64,000 nucleotides of DNA from Diaporthe sp. PMI_573 (lineage: Eukaryota > Ascomycota > Sordariomycetes > Diaporthales > Diaporthaceae): assembly GCA_021399435.1 (NCBI GenBank), contig JAJTUP010000135.1:53033-117032 (forward strand), written 5' to 3'. The notes beneath the pieces were generated by a model. It was not told the origin of the DNA, ran no database searches, and was given only the letters and a program-made list of their open reading frames with translations. The position numbers and the translations under genes are program-made. This document shows, piece by piece, positions 41,798 to 53,969 of this stretch. Positions within the stretch are counted from its first letter, which is position 1. The number at the start of each line of letters is the position of its first letter.

Positions 41798-44700
41798 ATG
41801 GTGAAGAGAGAATCCGACGACGTCACGCTGCCCCAGCTACGCAGGCACAACTCCACCGGCAACGGCCCCGAGCAGACTCTCCCGCCTCCCCTCCGGATGT
41901 TGGCCCTCATCCTCCGGGCCATATGGAGGAGCGGAGGCACATGAGTTACGACAACGGTCCGGGGCAGATGTACCGGCATCAAAGCTATCCTCCTCCGCCT
42001 CCCACACCGTTGCCGCCTCATCCTCAGCCACCACCTCCCCCGTATGACCAGAGTCCAATGTACCCCCTGGCGATGGGGCCAGACGGCCCCTCTCCCATCA
42101 CTACCGGTACGTACACTACCGCAAGCAAACGGAAATCTCATAGGGCATCGCAGGTACGTCTTCGAAAACTGCCACACTAGTCGAGTTGAACGGCCCGCTT
42201 ACAGAAACGTAGGCATGTGAGAGCTGTCGACAGCTTAAGGCAAAATGCGACGAGAACAAGCCCTGCAAAAACTGTACTGACAAAAACATAAATTGTCAAT
42301 ATCGCGATGCAGCCCCAAGCAGTGAGTGCAGTCTACTTCTATGCGATGATGCCCCGTTTTATCTAATCCACGCGCCTATAGGCAAGACAAGGCAACGCAA
42401 GACATACTGGATGGCATGAAGAGCATGTTGCAGTCGTATGACGAGAAGTTTACTGTTGGTCTGGGCGAAGTGAGATCTGCAATCCGGGTGCTCAAGGGTG
42501 CGATCCAAACCGGACCTTCTCATAGCATGCAGGGGTCACCAGAGCTGGACGCGGATGTTAAAGCAGAGCCGAGAGCAGTGACTCCACAATCGATGGCGGA
42601 GGTGGAAGAGACACTTTGTTCCTCGCCAGGAGACGCTATCGGGAACGGCGCGCTGGACCCACATTCTGCGGCCAGACGCATGCGAGCGTTGGAGAACGAA
42701 GAGGAGTACGAGGAACCACCCGGAATCCCAGTTCAGCCGCTGCCGGCACCATTCCCTCACAACCACACAACTCCGTCGGCACAACTTCTCAAGTGGCCTG
42801 CTGTCAGAAAGCTTTGAAGCCGCTGCTGGATCGCGAGCACATCAAATACATCGAGTCCTACCCACAGCGATACGAAGAAGACCGCGGCGAATTACCTCTT
42901 TTCGGGCGCGGTGAAGGGACGAACTCGCGTGCAGCAGACCGCGATTCTACGTACGAGCATATGGACATACCAGACGATGCGTCGGTTGGCGATCACCCAT
43001 CCCCGCCGGCGGATACAACATGGGGTGCAATCGGGGATCTTGCTTCCCCAGGTGTCTACCCGGCCGACTTGGGAGCCAAAAGTCGTTCCGAGGGCGAATT
43101 GGACTTTGATCAAGCGAAGGCCCAGGCTTACGTTAACGCCTACAAGAAACACATACAGAATATGCACCACTTGATTCCTCCATCTGACCTCAACGCCATG
43201 ATTTATACATTCCTGGACGAAATCTCGAGCAACCAACATGGTACCGGAAAACACAAGCAGGTTGCCGCAATCACCAACCACCAGCAAAGGCCGGCTCAGT
43301 CGTCGTTTGAACACGACAAGAAACGCAAACGTTCCCCTATGCCTAACAATGTAGAACCTGGACCAGCACCAAAAAGGCCAAAACCTCGACGCTCTGTCCG
43401 ACATGCATTGGTCCTGCTTGTTCTCGCGCTTGGCAAGATCTGCATGTGGAGGGACCGAAAGCTGCCAGACCCGCCAGAGAAAGAGGTACCGAATTCGAGG
43501 TCACCGCTTGTCCGAAATGGCAATATCACCTCACCAAACCATGGGTCTCCCCCGTCCCGTGCTCTCTCTCAGTCTCCTGGTCAGGCTGAATTGCCTTCGC
43601 CAAAGGACCTGGAACGCGCGGGTGCCAGTCGACGCTCTCCGGCGCAGGCTTCTGGAATGCAAGCACCAACAAGTGCCGCCTCTCCTGGGCCACCGAAGAA
43701 GAACTATGAAATCATCCCCGGTCTAGAGTACTTCGCCTATGCGACTGATATCTTGGGCAACCACTTCGGCAGTTACAAGCTGAACTATATCCAGGCCCAC
43801 ATTCTTGCCTGTCTCTATTACGGCCAACTCGGGCGCGTGGTACCGAGCTTTCGTCACATCAGGTTTGCAGGCTTGGCAATCATTGACAAGCTTCAGCCGT
43901 GAGCAAATGTATAATCTCTTGCCGCGGAGAATGCCCACTGACAACCACAGATCCATAGACCGATTAAACAAGAAGGACGCGCGGGCAGCCGAAGCACTTA
44001 AACATCCCGGGCCATACGTAAATCTCGAGCCAGAGAAGACTGTGGTGATAGACACTAAGCTTCTCGTCGCCTTCTGGTCTTGTTGTCAATTAGAGAGGTA
44101 AGTGATCTGCTGTGATCTCTAGCGTGCTGGACCGTTCGTCTGACTGCCGCAGTGACATTCTCGCGGAGTTGAACCTTACTCCTTCGGGAATTCTCCAATA
44201 CGAAGACATCCTACCGTACCCGGATCTCATTGTGTTGCGAGAAAGGCTGGGCTTCTCAGATGCAGTTGTGTATAGCTACGCTGCGCAGCTCTACCTGCGG
44301 AAACGGCTCAATAAAATCACTGGTTCTCTCTATGATCCCAACAACAAGCCTAACGCTGAAACGCAGAAGGAAGTCCTGGCCGAGATCGAAGAGGACTTGG
44401 GGGAAAACAGCACTTTGTGGCTAGGAGAGTATAATTTTGACAGGAACGGCCCGCCAGCAAAAGATATCTTGGCCGCACGCATCAGGGCCAAATTCTGGGG
44501 GGCCAACGTCATCACCTACCGCCATCGATAAAGGCAGTGCTGGAGATGGGGCATAAGCGCAGCAGTACGTCTTCGGAAGACCCGGAGCGAGCCATCCCGA
44601 GCGAAGACGGAGGCGGATGGGCTACAGGAAGAAGCGACGCGAGGAATCCGAGTGTCATTGACCAGGTCGTGTTCGAAAACGCAAAAAAGGGAATCGATGC

Positions 44701-45207
44701 TGTCATCAAGAGTACTATGGCTTTCCACAGCCTCGAGGACAGACGCTTCATTATCACCAATGTTTTTGGAACAGCGCACGCGTATGTGTCTAACTCGCCC
44801 CACTTCTGTCAACTTATTTTGAAATGCTGACTTGAAAAAGACAATGGGGCAACCTTATGACGCTCACTGCTGCTTATCACGATCCACTGATGGGGAATTT
44901 TGTCAACGAAGGTCAGCTACGACAGCTCTTGAGGATAACGATCGATTGGTTCAAGATTGTGGCCCAAGACTCTAGCAGCCTGGCTGTTGACCTTCGCGTC
45001 CTCGAAGGCTTAGAGGAGGGATTGCCCACTAAGGAGCAGTTGGCTCGCATGAGACCGACCCTTGTGCCGCCAGGACCAGGATCTTAGGACAACCTCACTA
45101 AGCCGTCGTACGCATCCAACAGACCAACACCTCACTCGGGATCCGGCACTAGCCCGATCACACCAGGTGATCTAACACAAAGCCAACCTACTCCGATGGA
45201 GTACTAG
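41798..45207 (+). pseudogene. Zn(II)2Cys6 transcription factor with fungal-specific domain, multiply broken
   Basis: Large regulator with intact splice sites but broken frame. The zinc cluster begins at 42213: ACESCRQLKAKCDENKPCKN with CTDKNINC following. Spliced introns are 42154-42212, 42322-42386, 43899-43950, 44098-44152 and 44782-44840. The fungal-specific regulatory domain shows IIPGLEYFAYATDILGNHFG, KLLVAFWSCCQLE then SDILAELNLTPSGILQYEDI, and ILAARIRAKFWGANVITYRH. Lesions: frames disagree near 41865-41885; one T missing at 42813-42815 (RKL/LKPLL); one C missing near 44522; an in-frame TAG at 45085-45087, after which the frame continues to TAG at 45205. Apart from these the protein is well conserved, implying recent decay or sequence error. 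Targets unknown. Confidence 0.75.
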
Positions 45208-45599
45208 GTATGGGAATAGTGTTCGATCTGAGGCAAGATATCAACACTCGACACCTGAATTCTCTTGTTTTATGTATAGTACGATATGTTAGAAGGCAGA
45301 GCCAATACGGCTCGTCGACTATATTGGGCTGGGACTTTCGGAGAATCAGTAAAGAGAGAGCGACAGACGCGACCCAACCGAGGAAAAGGGACAACAACAA
45401 ACCAGGTGCATCGAAGATCCGCAATCCAACAGCCATGTGTGCCGAGGTCGATCCAACAGTCGTCAATGTTTCTGCAACGTTTGCACTTTCGGTCTGGTTT
45501 TGATGTTCTCCTCCTCAATCATATCGTCAAATATTACCACGTCCTCTAGTCTCGAATCTTCGGCTTCATCAGCATCGTCGCCACTCTTCCTCTTCGGGA

Positions 45600-45957
45600 G
45601 TCGGCCCGCGTCGTCGACACAAGCCTCTGCCACCCATCATCGTTGAAGACCGCAGTAACCCTATCGCTAATAATAAAGCGGGCACTGAATATCCTCGCTG
45701 CTCGCAAGAGCCGGGAGCGCAAGGCTGTCAAGCTTGAGGAGCTGGAGAAAAGGATCGAGGAGCTAAAAACAGATCGCGATCGCTGAAAAGCTCTCGTTTT
45801 GGTCGGGGACGGTGCGCCGGAGATGGCAAGGAAACATGGGCCAGATGACTTTGCAGATGTGATAGTTCGGGGGACAAGCACGATAGCCAGCGCCGCCACA
45901 AGAGACGTCGGATTTGTGCCTAGAGAGCAGCTCGACAACTTTTGCCTTGAACTTTGA
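45600..45957 (+). pseudogene. GCN4/CpcA-like bZIP relic
   Basis: From 45673 the frame reads IKRALNILAARKSRERKAVK then LEELEKRIEELKTDRDR, a GCN4/CpcA-type basic region and zipper. A TGA (45784-45786) stands where tryptophan is usual in this family, and the frame continues as KALVLVGDG. Just upstream the proline-rich segment PLPPIIVEDRSNPIA is in a different frame. With no start codon and two lesions, it is a fragment of an amino-acid-starvation-type bZIP gene, not functional. Confidence 0.6.
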
Positions 45958-46009
45958 GCATGTTATTAATCGCTCGCCGGGACAGGAGCGCTAATGCGAA
46001 CCCTCTTGC

Positions 46010-47319
46010 ATTTCGACTCCTGCACCCTATGCATTATCCTGCCGACGACGCACCGCAGCAGGGGCGAGAAGCCTTGGGGTCAACACCTTCCGTGGACAGT
46101 GTCCTCTCTGTGCTCGAATGGGCGGGTCACTGCGCTGCCCACGCAGCTAAGGAGGCCATGTGGGATTCGGCCGTGCACTTTCCACTACAGGACAAATAAT
46201 AGGGTGATGTCCAGTATACTTCTCGCATGGCCTGCAGCAAATGTTTAGCACGGACCCAGGGGTGACTGTATCAAGGTATGCCACAGGGGTGCAAGACCCC
46301 ACCCAGTAAATGAGGTTGGAGTCGACCTCTAACAAGGAAGAGAAACCTGCACGTCGTGTTCCCTCCCGCGGCTTGGCCCTGCGCAGGCCACATACCATCA
46401 GATTTGTCTGGACAGGGATTTGGACATGCGAGTTCATGATACGAGCCTGTTTTCAGAATTGGCAGAAGGATGCATGCAGCCGATTGAGAAGAAATCTGTC
46501 GCAGCGTGGCCTAGATCACTACTGTATCTCTAAACTCAAAGAACGAAAGAGATCATGGAGGCTCATGACATTGCGCGGAAGATCCGGATGGATAAGAGTA
46601 TTGAAGACGATGAGTATCAATTGCTTTGGGATCATATCTACTTTGTGGGTCGGCTTATGAGAGGCCAGGGTGACTTCGAAAGCGCCAAAATCGGGTTCGA
46701 AAGTTGTTCCGTGACTAACCGGGTTCGGGCCTCTTAGAAAATCATCCTTCAGTGTGCTCTTGCTGATTTTAACTGCGAGTTGGACTACTCAATCTACTCA
46801 ACCAAGGATGACCGACACCAGTACTTATAGTAGCTAGTTGCCTGCTTGAGCCTGCTCTTCAGTCCATTGGAAGCTCGAATTCTAAAAGTCTCCGGCGCCT
46901 TCTCCTGTCCCTGTCGGAGGTCTACATCAGACAAGGCTTAAGATATAAGGCAAGAGAAGTACTGGAAGGACTATCAACGCCGCTTGAGAAGGTGGATAGT
47001 ATTGATGCTATCGACAGGCTTGGACATGTGCGATTGTATATCGCACTGGCTCGCTTGTGCCCTCCTTGGCAAGCCAAACCATACTGGAAAGAAGCCCTGC
47101 GCCTGAATGCGGCTTACAAACCGGAGGAGGAGTTTTTTCACATGTGCTGTGATTTACTTGAATCTGAACTGGTTGGGCCTTTTCAGGAGATAGCTGGATC
47201 TGGCACGAGAAAGGTTTGCCCAAGCGCGCGAGGTTCTTCGCAAGAGAAAGCCAAAGTTTATCCTTCTTCGCACATATATCTATGATGATATCCAGCGTAA
47301 ACTAAACAGGTCCAGTTAA
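46010..47319 (+). pseudogene. TPR-type protein relic with RIP-like stops
   Basis: Blocks in shifting frames align into one decayed gene. They are an N-terminal segment (AL GSTPSVDSVLSVLEWAGH), NRVMSSILLAWPAANV, then TPR-like helices: FVGRLMRGQGDFESAKIGFE, LADFNCELDY, LRRLLLSLSEVYIRQG, IDRLGHVRLYIALARLCPPW and finally LARERFAQAREVLRKRKPKF, ending at 47319. Several TAG codons (for example TAGTAG after DRHQYL) replace glutamine. Fungal members of this architecture are often repeat regions of large signalling proteins. No functional frame survives. Confidence 0.5.
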
Positions 47320-48983
47320 GTATGCAAAATTGAATTTGCCTGTGTGATTAAGACTAACCCTCTTGCGCGTCAGGGTTTCACGACGGTGGTCACGAGGACG
47401 GACGTGATGAACATGCGGACCGTGTGGAGGAATATGTGTAAGGGTCGAATTTCCTCACTTCGTCAAGTTTCCGTTTTGCTCATATCACCCAGAGACATTA
47501 TTAGCCAATTAATTTTGCAAGTCGCGTCAACACATTTACTTGCCCCAAACATATACACTGAGGGATGGCCAACCTTACGCAAATCTGGTCAAATCACTTG
47601 CGCCGACAATCAATGGAGTGCGTTGCGACATCCTCAAACTCTGCTGTGCCCAGCTAACTTTTGCAGCGACCAAGCTGCCCCAACAGACACAAGGGGAGGC
47701 CGCGGCTCCCTCGCACTCCGCGGAGAACCAGCCACGGCAAGGGTCCAGCAACGATAGCGCTGACGATGCTGGTCTACAAGGCCCTCTTAAAAAAACGGCA
47801 GCAGAGAGCCCAGCGAATCATAGAAGGGTTGCGAACAAGCGCACAGAGACCTTCATCAAGTGTTAGGCAGAGCGCGTAAAGCAGGGGTCAGCAAGGAATC
47901 CAGAAGGGTAAGTGTGGTCAACACAAGATATTATACTCGCTGACCACCATCTTCCAAGACCCGTCTACCTGTTCTGAAACTCCAACCAAAGCGGTAACGC
48001 AGCTTAAAAGATACCACACTACCGGGCTCAATGTGACGACAGCAATGAAAAAGGCTGACCTTTTGCTGGCACTTATTCTTATAGATGAAGCGGTCATGCT
48101 TTGAATTTTCTCGCCGGGAATACGAGGGGCAAGCCATCAAACTGACCTTTCATCTCTTCTTAGCTTTTCGGACACCGATTGCACGCATCCTGCGGGGATC
48201 GACTTCCCTGAGAATAACGTGGTCCAGCCCGGTCCGGCTGGTGTGGCGAACATGGAATGGGTCAAAGTGACTTGTAACTACCAGCACCTTCTGCACATCT
48301 AGTAGTCTTGCCGTCAATAAGTCATGAGGGTCGTCACGTTTATCAGCTAACATTTGTTCTGTAGACCCGACCCGTTTTGCCTGCACCGATGCCAACTGCA
48401 ACCAAGCTGCGATTGTCCGTGTTGGCCAGTGTGCGACATACCGGACTAGCGTATGGGCATTCCGGCAACGCGAATCTGCTACAGCCGGAGTTGGAACTGG
48501 CACCAGCACACAACCTGCTCCAGCGCCTGCTTCCGCTCCTGTGAACCCCATCCGACCCTTTCCCATTCGTACCACCCACGGATGAGACAGACGGGCAGGA
48601 TGATGATGATAATGATGCTGTGGATGAGTATTAAAGATTGAGCATCACACAAAAGTCCCGGGACTATATGTATGCGATATTGGTTGGGAGAAAGGAACAC
48701 AATTTGGAAACGGATTCTATGCATGTTCAGCCGTATATGGAAACTTTTCAATTCTTTGGTATGCGGGGTATTTGTTCCATATTGAGAACAGGTATTGTTC
48801 TATTAATGAACCAAGTTCCAGAGCAGATATTAACGGTAATCAATAATCAGTATTGCCGACCTAAATTACATCCTTGCAAACCTAAGATGACTGGACTTTT
48901 GATGGACTGCGCCTTGACGTAACTCCCAACATAAGTGTCTATGTTACAGAGTTGAGAAGCCAAGTAATAGAGGCAGACCCCAC
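47320..48983. other. 1.7-kb interval without a supportable gene
   Basis: Contains a 109-codon plus-strand frame (47540-47866) and a 141-codon minus-strand frame (48575-48150) of protein-like composition but no recognised domain or intron structure. Neither is convincing. Confidence 0.4.
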
Positions 48984-50937
48984 TCAGCACACTTCGGGGA
49001 TGAGCACAACAACAACAAACCGAGTGGCTCTTTGCGCATCCTTCAACGGAGTCCAGTAGCTCACAAAGTCCTCCGCGCCGCCGTGATTAAGTGGCGCCAG
49101 CCTCTCCAGACCCATGCTCTTACGCAACGACCGGCCGTGGCTGGGGGTACTTGGCGCTGACTCTCCACCTCCCAGCCCCAGAGCCGTGAGGCAGACGCCG
49201 CTGGACTCCCTAGACAGCGACAGACCCCGAGACTTCCGCAGGCTATTTCCATTGAGCGTCAGATCGAGCTTGACCGGCCGCCCTTCGGCGATGCTTGCTC
49301 GAACTGTGGCCTTGAATGACTTATTGACGGATGGTGAATTCCCGGCCACCGAGAGGAACTTGAAGACGTTGTGCCGGATGACGTCTGCCAGACATTTCTG
49401 TGTGGAGCCGTTGTTCAGGCTGTCCATTACCGCCGCGGAGCAGAAGGCGACCGGTAGCTGGGCACGCAGGCTTTTCTTGTCGCTACTACTCCCTGTTGAG
49501 CCCGTAGGGATGTATTCAAGGACAATGAAGCGCGAGTATGGCGAGGGGACTGCATGGTGGGTTAGGGTCGCCGGAGACGGGAAGTTGATTGGGCCGTGGT
49601 GTTCCATTGGCGTGGTCGGCTCAGATGTCGACAGATCATGGGTACTCTCCGTATCGATCGGAGACACAGGTGTGCTGCCGCGTGAAGGGCGTCGGAAGCC
49701 CTTGAAGAACTTTTACGGGGGGTCTGGGGTAGGTATTTGGCGTCTCTATCCCGAGCGGGTCGCCGTTCCTTGCTGAACGCATTGCACCATGATCCGCGGT
49801 CCTCGTGCTCATCGGGAGTCGTTAGCTTGCGGTCTCTCAACGGTGGGTCGTAGGCCAGGAAGCCGGCCACGCTTTCCTGCGACTCAAGGACTTCTGTTAC
49901 GTCCACTTGGCCACCGAGGTGGTAGCGAACCTGGCCGTCCAGCCCCATCAGGTGCGCCGTGACCAGGAGGTTCCAGAAGACGCGCCTATCTTTACGGTAA
50001 TTCAACAGCAGTTCGGACCACTCCTGGTTCTTGTTGATGGTGTCCCTAATGCGGTCCACGCCGCTTGCCCTGGTTCCCGGCCCCTGGAGAAAACGGCAGT
50101 TCCTGTCGACAATCTCGTCATGGTTGTATCCGGTGAGACCGGCCAGGCCATCTGATACGAATACGATTGGAGAGTCGGCTTGATATGAGTCAGTAATATA
50201 GAAAGAGTCACCAAATCCGGAGCAAATCTGGCTGGGCGAGTAACCTGGCCCGATGGTCTGCAGGCCGAGGGATAGCTGATTCTTCAGGAAGTCAAGGTAT
50301 ATATCCTGTGCAAGCCTCCTTTCAATATGTGATTTCGCGTCGTCGAACAGGCTTTCAAGCCCCGGTAGAAGCGAGGAAGAGACAATTTTTTATCGGTATT
50401 GAGGCTTTTGGAAACAGCCATCGGAAGCCTGATGGGTTGAGGTGCTGCTACGCCGGTGAACTTCGTTGAGATATTGGCCATGATTAACGAGACCATGTTC
50501 ATTGTGTTGCTATACTCGTCTACCTTCATTAAAAAGTCGATATCCTTGTATCGGCCACGAGACTGCGCAAACTGCCTCATACGAGCTACAGCTGCCTGGT
50601 CTTTGAAAACGGTATTGACAGTCTCCATCGCGAAGACATCAAGAGCTGGAAGTTGGGGAGTGGAAAAATCCTCAAATTGTTCCAGGTTCGTCCTGGCGCC
50701 TGGTTCGCCGAATGTGTTCCCCATCCAAATACCAGGAGAGAAGAATGGCGACTGAGGCGTCCCAAGATTATCGTAAGCCTTGACAAGAGCCATTTCGATT
50801 GCCAGACTATGTGGAATGTAGCTTGAACGAAAGGCGGGAACAGAGACAACAAGGTTAGAGAGACTTTCAATATCTATTGGAAAGGCACATGTCGACTGAT
50901 TTATTTTCATTATGTTGCCCTGTACCTCTCGGCACAA
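48984..50937 (-). pseudogene. RGS-LOV photoreceptor (BcLOV4-type), two single-base frame breaks
   Basis: The minus strand encodes, in order, an N-terminal RGS-like helical domain (VFAMETVNTVFKDQAAVARM to MANISTKFTGVAAPQPIRL), a LOV domain, and a C-terminal region with a PAS-like half (RFIVLEYIPTG to SYWTPLKDAQRATRFVVVVL). The LOV core is complete: SPIVFVSDGLAGLTGYNHDE, then DRNCRFLQGPGTRAS with the flavin-adduct cysteine codon at 50098-50096, and LNYRKDRRVFWNLL. RGS-LOV proteins such as Botrytis BcLOV4 are blue-light receptors that move to membranes. Two homopolymer deletions break the frame: an A run (T6 at 50386-50391 on plus) between RGS and LOV, and A4 (49711-49714) after the LOV linker. 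No introns. Either an eroded duplicate or an intact gene with sequencing errors. Confidence 0.75.
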
Positions 50938-50939
50938 TG

Positions 50940-51195
50940 CTGCTAGTAGCTCCTAGACCTCGCCGTCAGAGAGCGGCGAGGAGGCGCCTCCAGAGCAAAG
51001 GGCAAGACCGGCACGAGGGCGTTCATGGCAATTGGGGCGCTTCTAGGCGAGCAGCATTCCTTTATGCACGATCTCGAGTCATTCTTTTGGGTCCTGTTCT
51101 GGATATGCGTCCACTACGACGGGCCAGATAAGAGTAGGGTTATTCCTGAGTTTGACCAGTGGAATTACATTAGTATGCAATTCAGAATGCACCAG
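50940..51195 (+). pseudogene. FunK1-type fungal kinase fragment
   Basis: A plus-strand frame reads KTGTR then AFMAIGALLGEQHSFMHDLE, SFFWVLFWICVHYDGPDKSR and VIPEFDQWNY, the C-terminal signature of FunK1 kinases (LxxxxHxxxHDLESFFWVL). The part before it, DLAVRERRGGASRAKG, resembles the sequence after the activation loop. The N-lobe and catalytic motifs are missing, and the fragment ends against the 3' end of the chromate transporter gene. Confidence 0.75.
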
Positions 51196-51206
51196 CATTG
51201 GCTCGG

Positions 51207-52849
51207 CTAGGTCACTACAACCCCATACCAGATCAGACCCATCACGGCTCCCATGATGATAGCCACAGCAGGCTTCACCCCAAACCACATGCCCCCGACG
51301 TAGCTTGTTGCCGTCACCACGACCCACCACGGCTCAACACCCAGGCTCGTCCCGTCCTGGTACCCCTTGTCAATGTACCCAATCTGCCACAGGCGGTATA
51401 CAGCTGTATAGATCAGGCCAACGGCGCCAGCGTTGACGCCCCTCAGAATCGACTTTACCCATGGGCGACCCCTTAACGCGCTCCAGATCCCCATCGTTCC
51501 ATGTACGAGCCACATTCCGGGGAGGAAGATACCCAGATATCCCAGTACCGCGCCAGCCACGCTGCTCAAGCCGGCCCCAGACGCTGTTAAACTTCCTAGA
51601 TAGACGGCAAAGTTGAAGTTAGGCCCCGGGAACGCTTGAATGATAGCCAGGCCGATAAGGAAGTCCCTCGGGCTTACCCAACCCTCCGCGACCACATATT
51701 CACGCAGCAGCGGAATGACAACAGGCCCGCCCCCAAAGATGATAGTCCCCGCGAGGTACATATTGGCGAATAGACGATATAGCAGCGGCTTCTGAGGCAA
51801 CAGTCCCCGTAAAATCATGACAACGATGAAGCTGGCAAGAAATGAGAGAATAAGGCCTAGGCCGAGCTTCCACGACATATCGAAACGGCGTTCGGGCGGA
51901 ATAACGCGTGGCTCGTCTGCGGCTGAGGCCGTGCGCTCTTCGTCCTGCGTTTCGGGAGGTGGTGTCGGGGGTCTCTGATCATCTCTCGAGCCTCGCTGAG
52001 GAGCCTCACCACCAGGCACCCCACGCTCAACCATATCAACCCTTTCTCTCTCCTTTGCGCCCCCTCGTGTCTTCTTGAAGAGGAGCACAACCGCCTTGAC
52101 GGGCTTATGCACCCACCGGTAATCGTGCACCACGGCTGCCAAACCGGCCAGCAGCATGAGCAGAGGGAAGTACCACAGTGCGTTATATAGCATCCCTGCC
52201 GCGGCCCCCAGAAATACTAGGATCCGCGTCATCTTATCCGTGATGGCCTTCCGCGATAGCTCTACCGCCGCTAGCGCGATGATGCCAACTGTCGCTGCAT
52301 TGAGGCCGGAAAGCAGTGCGTATGCGGCGCGGGGCAGCGTCTCCGAAATGTTGGATACTCCGACGGAGAGGCCGTACATGGCGAGGGCACCGGGGAGGCT
52401 AGGATAAGTGAGTACTTGACACCAGCAGTGTGAAAAGGCAAAAGTCTACCTCCAGTTCAAAAAGCCTAAGACAGCCGACGGGAACCCATCGTGGATAAGA
52501 TTAATACAGTAATGCATCTTGGTGCTCCCTGGGCCCGAGAGAGCTTGACAAACACTGAAGAGCTCCTGGTACTTGTCACTTCATTAGATTATACTCCTGT
52601 TCTAATGCTCGCATAGTACTCACCACCTGCTCATCGATCCATCCCAGTTTACTTGTAAACTTATCGTGGAACTGGCCGCCTCAAGTTAGTAACGGGTCTG
52701 CGAGGTTGAGGTGCATAACTTACTATCTTGAAGTGCACTGGTGGCCCACCGAAGGACGTAAATCCGAGATACCAGTTCTCCCTCACGGTATTCCATGCCC
52801 TCATTCTCGCCCGCTCCACGGCACCGCCACCGTCTCCTATTGCAGCCAT
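51207..52849 (-). CDS. CHR-family chromate transporter
   Basis: Predicted 495-residue membrane protein in four exons: 52849-52724, 52671-52624, 52571-52450, 52398-51207 (introns 52, 52 and 51 nt; all GT-AG). CHR proteins are two-domain carriers that export chromate or exchange it with sulfate. The N-terminal half shows NWYLGFTSFGGPPVHFKI, FHDKFTSKLGWIDEQV, YQELFSVCQALSGPGSTKMH and LPGALAMYGL. A ~65-residue charged cytoplasmic linker (PPTPPPETQDEERTASAADE) follows, then the second half with ANMYLAGTIIFGGGPVVIPL and LAIIQAFPGPNFNFAVYLG. The FGGP and PGP signatures are present in both halves. Ten or more hydrophobic segments suggest the plasma membrane. No lesion is seen; it looks functional and confers a plausible metal/oxyanion phenotype. 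Divergent from the PGM-like gene. Confidence 0.9.
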
Positions 52850-53194
52850 CCGAAAAATAACTTCAAAGAGTTCATCTGGAATTTTCGGATAGACTCTTCA
52901 ATGTGCGCAACAAATGAAGGTGGAAAGCGAATTTGTGGCAGTGGAAGAAACGTATGCTTCTTGAATACCTCAAGGCGAGCCGCTTAGCAGGTCGATCACG
53001 TCACCCTTGCGTCCTGATTGGCCAATTCGTCATCTCGTGGTTCAACCAGAGCGCGCCCGGCAGCAGTCCACGTGCTCACAAACTTGCCCCTCATTTGTTG
53101 CTCTCCCCGCTGTCTTCTGGGAATGGACGGCGTGACTCACCCTGGATTACATGACATTGTCCAGTGCAACTCTGCGCCTTAATTTCACCGTGTC

Positions 53195-53896
53195 GTGTCA
53201 GAAGTCTCATCGCAATCGTCGAATCACTCAACAATGGGGTCGACCATCTACCTCGTTCGCCATGCCGAGTCTATCCACAACGTTTCCAAGGACTTATCTC
53301 ATCGCGATCCACCCCTTACTGAGCTGGGGAGGGCCCAGGCCTCCACGCTCGGCACTTCATTCCCTCATCTAGCATCTGTTGCCGTGGTCCTCACCTCACC
53401 TCTTACTCGCACTCTGGAGACCACACTCGCTGCTTTTGGCCACATTCTCGACAAACAATTTATCGGAGACGATGGCATAGTCGGGGGAGCTCATCTTATT
53501 CTTGATCCCAACCTGCAGGAGCGCAGCGCTTTGCCATGCGATACAGGCTCCGATGGCGCTGCCCTCGAAGGAAAATTCCCAAACTTGGATTTTGGTGTCC
53601 TTCAAGACAAATGGTATGCAAAGGTCGAAGCAAATGCCGCTGATGATGCGGCGGTAAAAATCCGGGCTAAAATGGTGAGAGAGAGATTTTACGATCTCGT
53701 TGAAAAATTGGAGCGCGATGGGAGAGCCGCTGGAAGGAAGACAGCCGTGGTTGCAGTTACTCATGGAGTGTTTATGAAATTCCTGGCCCAGGATGAGGCA
53801 ATTGACTTGCCAAAAGCCGGTTGGAAAGCTTACAAGGTACGGAAGCAGGAGGATGGCGACGTTGCACTGTTTCCGGTGGAGCAAGGAAGCATTTAA
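53195..53896 (+). CDS. phosphoglycerate-mutase-like (histidine phosphatase) protein
   Basis: Intronless frame of 233 codons; the alternative ATG at 53234 (MGSTIYLVRHAESIHNVS) gives 220 residues and is the more likely start, because it places the catalytic motif at the usual distance. The RHAES phosphohistidine motif and the downstream VVAVTHGVFMKFLA histidine mark the histidine-phosphatase fold; PPLTELGRAQASTLG is the conserved PLTxxGxxQA segment. Fungal proteins of this type are small cytosolic phosphatases, not glycolytic mutases. The frame is intact and ends 74 nt before the hAT insertion. It shares a ~350-bp promoter region (52850-53194) with the divergent chromate transporter gene. Confidence 0.85.
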   Translation: MSEVSSQSSNHSTMGSTIYLVRHAESIHNVSKDLSHRDPPLTELGRAQASTLGTSFPHLASVAVVLTSPLTRTLETTLAAFGHILDKQFIGDDGIVGGAHLILDPNLQERSALPCDTGSDGAALEGKFPNLDFGVLQDKWYAKVEANAADDAAVKIRAKMVRERFYDLVEKLERDGRAAGRKTAVVAVTHGVFMKFLAQDEAIDLPKAGWKAYKVRKQEDGDVALFPVEQGSI

Positions 53897-53961
53897 ACTG
53901 GCTGGCAAGTCCCAAGCCGATGATGAATGAATGGGAGCCAAAATAGTGAGGGAAGTCGCGC

Positions 53962-53969
53962 GAGCAGAG
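53962..53969. repeat. 8-bp target-site duplication, left copy (GAGCAGAG)
   Basis: GAGCAGAG immediately precedes the element terminus TAGGGATGC; the identical octamer follows the other terminus at 56433-56440. Confidence 0.9.

Noticed and set aside
42892..43404. 170-codon minus-strand frame
   Set aside because: Antisense to the Zn2Cys6 gene; composition is that of a shadow frame.
48150..48575. 141-codon minus-strand frame with protein-like composition
   Set aside because: No recognisable domain, no neighbouring exons and weak codon signal. Not called as a gene.
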